The translations under genes and the position numbers were made by a program. Shown here piece after piece: positions 56,770-64,000 of a DNA stretch of 64,000 nucleotides (positions within the stretch are counted from its first letter, which is position 1; the number at the start of each line of letters is the position of its first letter). This stretch comes from Cyrtodaria siliqua (lineage: Eukaryota > Mollusca > Bivalvia > Adapedonta > Hiatellidae): assembly GCA_037043455.1 (NCBI GenBank), contig JAWPHD010011220.1, positions 21,868 through 85,867 of the forward strand, in the 5' to 3' direction. The notes under the pieces are model-generated. The model was not told where the DNA came from. It did no database searches and saw nothing but the letters and a program-made list of their open reading frames with translations.

Positions 56770-56850
56770 AGTTATCCTCTTTCGGGGCTCGAACACACGG
56801 CCTTCTGATTTCAAGTACGGTTCCATATCCACTGAACTATAACGCTACTT
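56770..56850 (-). repeat. tRNA-like sequence, degenerate
   Basis: On the - strand, A-box-like TAGTTCAGTGG and B-box-like GTTCGAGCCCC are correctly spaced (about 50 bp), but the T stem does not pair. tRNA pseudogene or SINE head. Confidence 0.35.
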
Positions 56851-57124
56851 AAGAAAATAGTATACCAACTACCATTTATTATGACGTACAATAACTTAAC
56901 ATATTTGAACGCAACTCCAGATGGATCAATAAATATGTAATCCATATTGTCGCACGTGTAAATTAACATTGCCTGGTGTAATACTGCATTTTATCAATAT
57001 GAAACTAATACTTCGCCTCAAAACAACCATATCTCGACTTGTTATTTAGCGCTTGATGAGTTTGTTTGTGCGCGCTTGTTATTACGTAATGCCTATTTAG
57101 TGTTACAAATGCTACAACATACCA

Positions 57125-57215
57125 ATAAATAGCCGTGATCTAGTGGTTCAGCGTACATCCTTCAAAACTTACAAGTACAAGGCTGTGGTTCAAATCCCGT
57201 TCCGGGCAACTATAT
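57125..57215 (+). repeat. tRNA-like sequence, degenerate
   Basis: A-box-like TGATCTAGTGGTTC and B box GGTTCAAATCCC about 55 bp apart, with poor acceptor and T-stem pairing. Probably a SINE head or tRNA relic. Confidence 0.35.
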
Positions 57216-58145
57216 TTTTATCGCATATATTCTGAAGCCGTATATTTATTGGTGTTACCTGTACGAAGGCTAAATAAAAATATGAAATTTTGCGCATCGA
57301 TTTCTGCTTATATATCGACTTTTGGGGTGTTCGTTGATTTGAAACTACTTTACACGTGACTCATTCATATTCATGAGTTATTACCAGTTAAAATAGGGAC
57401 TGTGTAGCTTTAAGCCTATTAATTTTCTCAGTGATGTTTAGTGAATTCGGGTACTGTATTTACAAAAAGATTTAATGTTTTGTTTGTAAACATGTATTTC
57501 GAAATCGACTAAATCATGAAACTGCACATGGCTGCGGCATTTTAACCTACTTCGTCCAGCTAGGTTCTGTTCTGTTTCTTGTTGTTGTTGTTTTTATCAA
57601 AATTATGGCCACTTTTACCCGTGTATTTACTTATAGTTAATTTCAGTTATTTTTTCCACCTATAAATTTGTATTTTTTAGTAAATACTACAGTAAAGTTT
57701 CTTTTCAATGTGTGGGACAGACATAGGGAAGTTGAATCAACGGATAGTGCCTCTTGTTAAGTTATTTGCCCCGGTAGCAGAATGCGTTTTTTTAGGTTAC
57801 GCCACTGACCCCTGATTATAGAATGTCTGTTTACAAAATATACATAGAATTTGATTTGTTACTTAATAGTTGCTCTACCATTCTCACAGGTTTTTTATGT
57901 CTGTTGACAATTCCATCAAAGTCTTTAATATGTTTAATTTCCCTTATTTTCTCTTTCCTTGGAGGTATTATTTTGGGGGAAAAACACTTCCCACAAGTAA
58001 CTGACTTCTAAATTAATATGCATAGTAGGTCCCATAACACTTGTGACTTGCTACCATTGTAACATATTTAAAGCCGTTGTAACAGAATGTCCGTCATTTG
58101 GCTTTGACTTTTTATTGTTAACACAATGACTATAGCACCTTTTTT
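57216..58145. other. No feature seen
   Basis: AT-rich spacer; no gene or repeat recognised. Confidence 0.45.
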
Positions 58146-58149
58146 TTAT

Positions 58150-59000
58150 TATATATCCGATCTTTACCAAACTTTGTCAGTGTCTTCATATCCATGAAAG
58201 CTCGGACAAGTTCGATACACCAGTTATTGGCCTTGATTTAATAACAAATCCAATAGGTTGCCTTGTGAACCCACTAGCACCAGCATTGTGCATCCGATAT
58301 TTACCAAACTTGGTCAGAGTGTTTATATTAATAAACGGTCAGACAAGTCGAAAACCATCCATACTGGATAATGAACGCCAGAGTTACTGTCCTTGATTTA
58401 ATGAAAAATCTTATATTTTGCTTTCTCAACACTAGCAGTCCCTTCATTTTGAATCCGATGTTTACCAAACTTGGTCAGAGTCTTTATATTAATAGAAGCT
58501 TGGACAAGTTTGAAAACCACCTATATCGGATAATAAACGCAAAAGTTATTGCTCTATAGTTTGCACTGTGAACACTAGCCCATTCGTTTTGCATCCGATC
58601 CTTACCGAACTTGGCCGGAGTCTTTATACTGATGAAGGCTCAGACAAATTTGAAAACAATCCATATCGGTTAATAAAATTCAGAGGTTTTGCCCTTGATT
58701 TAATGGAAAATCCTATATTTTGCCCTGTGAACTCTTAATATAGCCCCCTCAATGTGCATTCGGTCTTTACCAAACTTGGTCACAGTCTATATATTAACGA
58801 AAGCGTGTACCATACTAAAAACTACATATATCGTTTAATAAACACAATAGTTATTGCTCTTGATTTAATGGCAATGTCCAATATTTGCCTCGTGAACATA
58901 TCTTTCATTCGATATTTACTAAATTTAGTTAATATATTTATATTAATAAAAGCTAAGAATAGTTCAAAACCAGTTGCATCAGACTAGAGACATCAGAGTT
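58150..59000 (+). repeat. ~150-bp diverged tandem array, about 6 copies
   Basis: TTTACCAAACTTGGTCAGAG or a variant near 58166, 58308, 58458, 58602, 58768 and 58914, each followed by TTTATATTAATRAAAGCT and, later, CTTGATTTAATGGAAAATCC. Copies are well diverged, so the array is old. Confidence 0.88.
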
Positions 59001-59475
59001 ATAGCCCTTAATTTTTTGTTTTCCAATAGGCCTTAGACTATTCAAGCCAGTAGAGTGGTACATGCCCTCTTGTGCATCTTGGTTCCGGAAGAGTACTTAA
59101 TAAACGCCACTCTGTAAATGACATAATTTTAGACATGGAGGTCATCTTGAGAGACAGTTTGTCCATAAAACACAAATCTGTCTATCCATCAGCATAAAAT
59201 AATATTCTAGTCTGGATTTGAAACAGTTTAATGACAATTAATCACAATATATTTGGAATGGATCGACCCTCTAAATTTTTTGTATGTCGCCCAAGATCGC
59301 CAAGTTGGCTAAAACTATGTCAAATTTATGGAAATTTTAAATATCCAGCAATCGTGCAAATATTCACACATTCTCTCCTATCAAACCTTGCATTACTTTG
59401 ATTTAAGATTACTCTGTGTAATATGGAACACAAATCACAGACATTAGGCCAAATATATCACATGAGCTATAATAA
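59001..59475. other. No feature seen
   Basis: No gene or repeat recognised. Confidence 0.45.
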
Positions 59476-59477
59476 AG

Positions 59478-61862
59478 AAGAAAGATAAAAATATCGGACA
59501 GGGAAAGCAGCATTCAAGGACGACAGTCAACCACAAAACACAAAAACAAACATGCAAACAGACAAACGAGAAGGCAAAAGTAATAAAAAATGCAAACGAC
59601 ATCACAAACACAAAAGGGTTGACAATAGGGCTACCGCCTTTGAACGGTCAGTGGCAACAAAGGCCACTGGGGGTTTAAACCGGTTCTAGGGTGCACCAAA
59701 CCTCACACTTACCCTACTGTCATCCCATTAAAACAGAACAGTGTAAATAAATAAATCCCCGCCATGATCTAATATCTAACCAACAAGGCAGCATCAATAG
59801 GCAATATAAGTAAAACACAAATATGCTCGTGTAAATATAATACAAAAAAACAATAGCCTAGAAAGCCACAATGAAGTTACTCAATGACTTGGCAGAAGCC
59901 AGAGCAACAAGAGAATAAACCACTAAGGCCCGACAGGAAAGATCATAGACAAACATCAAACGCCACCGTCCCAATGGGCTTTAGGTAGGCGTCATCATAG
60001 GGTCCACAGCCTGTCCGGTCATCGTACAATTAAAGAGGAAAGCATAGTGGCGAACTGTAAAAGGGTCCACCACCAAGCATGCAGTACGTTTCAAAATGAT
60101 AGGGTCATAACCTCTTTTGATAAACCTTTTAACAAGTTTAACAAAGATAGTATGAAAGTGATCATGACCAAGAATCTTACGAAGTTTATAAATCACATCA
60201 CCATAGAAGTCACGTTGTGATAGTCCTTGTCGCAGAAGAGTCCTTAAATTACTTTTATATTTGGAAACAAGATCAGGGTTACGATAATAAAATTTTGCAA
60301 AGGTTTTACGAAGTTTATGGCAACGGTAACCCTTATTGAGTAGCTTTTTAGTTATACAAAGATTACGAATATTAAAGTCTCAACTCGAGTACAAGCTCTT
60401 GAAAAACGAATAAGTTGAGACACATACACCCCATAAGAAGTTGCTCGGGGAACATCCCCATCCAAGTGTGGGTAATTAACAATGTCAAAATTAAAATCAT
60501 CTCTCTTGTCATAGATTTTGCTAATTATTTCACCATTTTCAATCGAGAGATCTAAATCAAGAAAAGAAGCGTTATTATCAGATATATTAGCTTTATTAAG
60601 CTGAAGCTCTTTAGGATAAATATTATCAACCATAGTTTGAAATAAAGGGTTGTCAATGTTCAGTATGTCATCCAGATACCGAGAGGTGTCATTAAAAGCT
60701 TCAATAATATCTGCCTGGGTATCTGGTGAAAGACTCAACATGAAATCCCTTTCATAGCAAAATAAAAACAAATCTGCGACAAGTGGTACACAGTTCGTAC
60801 CCATAGGGATACCAACAATTTGTCTATAAACGGTGGTACCATACGTGACGAAAATATTATCTAATAGGAAGATGAGTGCTTCACAAACTTCATAGCAAGT
60901 CCACATAGTATAATTGTCTAAACTGCCGTTAGTAAAAAACGCTTTAATATTATTACATTCCAAAAATGTAGTATTTTCTCTAGCAAAAGTTTTTTGAATA
61001 AGAGAAATTAGCTTGTCTTTAATAAGATGATCTGGTTAAGTTGTATATAGTGTAGAAAAGTCATAAGTACTTATTGATGAAACTTGACCTTTATCATGAA
61101 CGTCTCCTGAATTTGTTATAGACCAAAATAAATTAATCCCAGAGTTTTCATAAGTTTTATCACAATATAGTTTAACGTGATCTTTAACGGCAGCAAGACA
61201 AGAAGTTAACAATTTGGAGATGTTTGTTGTGGTGCAGGCACTAGAATTAGAAATAAAGAGAGCCTTATACAGACTTTTATGTAATTAAGGAATCCAGTAC
61301 ATGGTAGGCAGTTTATTTTGCTTATCGTTTACACCAGCCTTGAAAGTAGTGCATCGAGTGATATGTGCGGAAACAACATTATCCTCAGTAAAATTAACTG
61401 GAGTATACGAATTGGTGCTGCCGATTTCCAGAGATAAAACATTGACGTAATGTAGGCGTCAAACAATAATTACATAATTAGCTGCTTTATCTGCAGGAAC
61501 TAAAACAAATTTATAATGAAATTCCTGAATTCCCGTAGTAAATAGGGGTTAGCATTATAAAAGTTAAATACGTCTATCTATAATTTTAAGAATTGACCTT
61601 TACCAAGTAGAAAGCTAGTTTGGGTCCGCATGTTCTCTACGACACCATTTTATACTACAATCTTCAATGCAGTGGGCGATCTGGGCACGACAGGCATTAA
61701 CATCAATAGTTGAAGGTTATCTATATTTAGGACCTTTCGAAAACGAATGCCGAATACGTTTATCAACAATATCAAAATTACCAGTGATGACATGACCTGC
61801 TGGAGCATAGCAAAATTTTGATGTGTTGCATTCACATTCCTTAGGAGTATTATGTACTATAT
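59478..61862 (-). pseudogene. RT element, most complete copy in the window (Penelope-like type?)
   Basis: Reading right to left: an N-terminal region with CECNTSKFCYAPAGHVITG (about 61850-61795); a decayed PTMYWIP-LHK motif like the P-K-x-H-K of Penelope-like RTs (near 61310); STYDFSTLYTT (near 61060); an open core 60963-60352 with VGIPMGTNCVPLVADLFLF (near 60810), the catalytic RYLDDIL (near 60680) and YGVYVSQLIRF; then, after a 1-nt deletion near 60386, the C-terminal domain to a stop near 59981; then the 3' tail to 59478. Several stops upstream of the core. The single ORF, RT motifs and frequent 5' truncation indicate target-primed insertion. Family assignment to the Penelope-like group is tentative; no GIY-YIG is attached here. 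Confidence 0.8.
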
Positions 61863-62039
61863 CAAGGTCAGAAACTAGTTAAGTTTATTTTTAAAATTGG
61901 ACAGACGTATTTATTTTTAGGTTTTCATGTTGGAATTATTAGGAGTAAACAGGTTTCAATGCTTTCTTTATAATTAACCATATTGCTAACGGTTAATCAA
62001 ACATACCTACCTATACGAGTAATAGTCGTAGATCGATTG

Positions 62040-62220
62040 TAACGAAAACTCTCTGAACTTATTTTAATGACTCTTCCTTTGTAAAATCACTACTAAGCAA
62101 ATGCAGATAAAGTGACTTGCTCAGGACAGAAACACAACACATATTGTCATGGCGGAGATCGAGCCCACGAATTTTCGGTCATGCATCCAATGTTCTATCA
62201 CTAGACCACAGCTTTCCAAT
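62040..62220 (-). mobile_element. tRNA-derived SINE family 2, second copy
   Basis: Head with TGGTCTAGTGAT (A-box-like) and GGGCTCGATCTCC (B-box-like), then CCTGAGCAAGTCACTTTATC, and a tail complementary to AGATCGATTGTAACGAAA. Parallel to 11100-11262. Confidence 0.7.
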
Positions 62221-62283
62221 TTGACCTTAGACCATTCACACTTGCAGTCTTTGAATGTAAAATCAAACTACATTCAGCAATAG

Positions 62284-62890
62284 TCAAGCTACCTAAACCC
62301 CGAAAAGACGGTGAGGTTTGATGTTTGTCTGCAATCTTGTCTTGTCGTGCCCTCAATATGTTATTCTCTTGTTGCTCTGGCTTCTGCCAAGTCACTGAGT
62401 ACCTTCTGTGTGGCTTCTATGATATTGTGTGTTGTATTTAAATATACACGGGCATATTTGTGCTGGCTTCTGCCAAGTCATTAATTACCTTCTTTGTGGC
62501 TTTCTAGGCTATTGCTTTTGGTATTTATATATACACGAGCATGTTTGTGTTTTACTTATATTGCCTATTAATGCTGCCTTGTTGGTTAGAGAATAGTTCA
62601 TGGCGGGGATTTCTTTATTTACACTGTCCCATTTTATTGGGATGACAGTAGGGTAAGTGTGAGGTTTGGTGCACCCTAGAACCTGGTTTAAACCCCCCCC
62701 CCCACCCCCCAGCAGCCTTTTTTGCCAAAGCGGTAGCTCTATTGTCAACTCTTTTTGTGTTTGTGACGTCATTTGCCTTTATTCCTGATTAACACTGCCA
62801 TTCATGTTTGTCGTTTTGCGTGTTTTTGGTTTAACTGTGTTCTGTGAAAGCTGTATTTCCTGTTCGAATTTATACTTATTTTTACATATA
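62284..62890 (+). repeat. RT-element 3' tail, long 5'-truncated copy
   Basis: Starts at AAGACGGTGAGGTTTGATGT and follows the whole tail to CTGTATTTCCTGTTCGAATT. It has an internal ~85-bp duplication of the GGCTTCTGCCAAGTCA segment (62387 and 62465) and an expanded C run at 62693-62710. Confidence 0.88.
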
Positions 62891-63730
62891 TGTACTGTTG
62901 AATGAAAAGTTACGAACAAAAGAAAATAATAAACATTCTTCAAAAGTAACAACTACTGATGGATGTAATTATAACTGCCTAGCCAATTTCAATAACCAAT
63001 AAATAGTAAGCGGAAGCCTTATGGGGATGAGAAATACGAAGCATTTTCTTTGGTCAGGGTTGCAGTCATCCGCATAATTTTTTCCATAAACATAATATTC
63101 TCTTCTGAAATTATATATTAAATAATATTAACGTCTTTGACGAAACAATGTGAGCATAGCATGTGTACGAAGCTACTTATTGTAATTTAAATTTAAAACT
63201 AAAAAGCAACACTTTCACTATCCCTTAAAAATTGAAAAGCAACACTTTTTCGGTTAAAGTGTCGCTGTTTTATGTTTTTTCATTTACAAAACCAACAAAT
63301 CAGTCAGTTACGAATTATGTCTCACTCCTCGCATCTGATTTATTACATTACGTGGTCCGAGTATTAATTTTCATACCTAATCCTACCTTTTCTCCAAGAA
63401 GCGATACCGGGGTTGGCTGTGGTATGAAATAAAATATTAATTTCACCTCAAAAGGTTTGCATATTGTAAAATTAAAACATTTAATAGGTAATTTTAAACA
63501 GGTTATCGCATTTTTTGCAGTAAAAACTGTTTTCAAAATATTATATTTGAAATATCCGTTATAAAATCATGCTAATATAAGCTTTCCTATCGCTTAATGG
63601 AATTAAGGCGAGATCACCCCTAATGACAAATAAAACCTTAGTTGTTTACATATTTTACAGGCATTGTATACATCATTTTTTGTTTATTAAGTCGAGTATA
63701 GTCGGATACATGTATTTTCACAAACCCTGT
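62891..63730. other. No feature seen
   Basis: AT-rich; a small direct repeat AAAAGCAACACTTT near 63200 and 63234; no gene. Confidence 0.45.
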
Positions 63731-63734
63731 ATAA

Positions 63735-63805
63735 ATGCACAGATAGTTGTGTGTGGTTGACTGTCCTCCTTGAATGCTACTTTCCCTGTCCGATCTTTTT
63801 ATTTT
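63735..63805 (+). repeat. Terminal fragment of the RT-element tail
   Basis: TGTGGTTGACTGTCCTCCTT, GAATGCTACTTTCCCTGTCC and GATCTTTTTATTTTATTTAC: the last ~65 bp of the family only. Confidence 0.7.
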
Positions 63806-63864
63806 ATTTACGCACCCCCTTCTCCTTGCTAAGCCAATGGTAAACCATATTTACACTGAAAGGA

Positions 63865-64000
63865 GAAAGAAACGCATAATGGGCATTTCTGCTATATAGT
63901 GTATGTTTAATATGCTACTGCTAAGCGAATGGTACAAGGAGACATTAGGCCTGTTCTTTCGGAAAGAGAAGGTTTAAACAGCACCGAACATACCAATGGT
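63865..64000 (+). mobile_element. Diverged partial copy of the 483-bp MITE
   Basis: GGCATTTCTGCTATATAGTG, TGTATGTTTAATATGCTACT and GCGAATGGTACAAGG follow the order of 21240-21300. It runs off the window end. Confidence 0.55.

Overview
The window looks like intergenic or intronic DNA of an animal, most likely a bivalve mollusc. That is an inference from the mix of repeats: tRNA-derived SINEs, several non-LTR retrotransposon clades, mariner-type MITEs, roughly 160-bp tandem arrays and AT-rich single-copy DNA, all typical of bivalve genomes. Nothing in it looks bacterial. I find no intact host protein-coding gene. The best host candidates are a coding-like stretch at 30912-31442, an unrecognised 147-codon frame at 15457-15900 and one tRNA-like gene at 31793-31867.

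Region 1-10.7 kb is a nest of mobile DNA. A reverse-transcriptase (RT) element on the + strand is cut in two, at 1545 and 10123, exactly where its reading frame should continue. The 8.6 kb between the halves begins and ends with similar inverted termini rich in GACGCC repeats. Inside it sits a 3.85-kb element (1858-5707) with inverted termini and a clean CG target duplication. This inner element is mostly two oppositely oriented arrays of a ~158-bp unit, a foldback architecture. The rest of the 8.6 kb carries a GIY-YIG-like remnant, a SINE with a perfect 12-bp target duplication and other repeats.

Region 10.7-24 kb has a second SINE family, a dispersed element with a covarying hairpin, a decayed RT fragment, a 5'-truncated RNase H-bearing LINE (17640-20637), a 483-bp mariner MITE with TA duplication and a 165-bp tandem array. 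Region 24.4-27.9 kb is a 102-bp satellite containing an internal ~1,584-bp higher-order duplication and a SINE insertion.

Region 28-35 kb has a long palindrome, a 41-bp repeat array carrying TGACGTCA octamers and split by a 640-bp mariner MITE, the candidate host coding stretch, the tRNA-like gene, a third SINE and the 3' end of an L1/Tx1-type LINE. Region 35-49 kb holds a CR1/Jockey-group LINE on the - strand (36367-39640) with a 2A-like GDVxxNPGP motif at its N terminus. It also has two pairs of direct repeats in the same order that suggest a segmental duplication around an AT-rich block (45.2-48.3 kb) with recurring GTTGCGGACACTAC motifs. Region 50-64 kb has a scrambled L1/Tx1 LINE, more hairpin-element copies, tandem repeats and the best copy of the RT element (59478-61862, - strand). 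At least seven 5'-truncated tails of this RT family are scattered across the window, so it was the most active element here.
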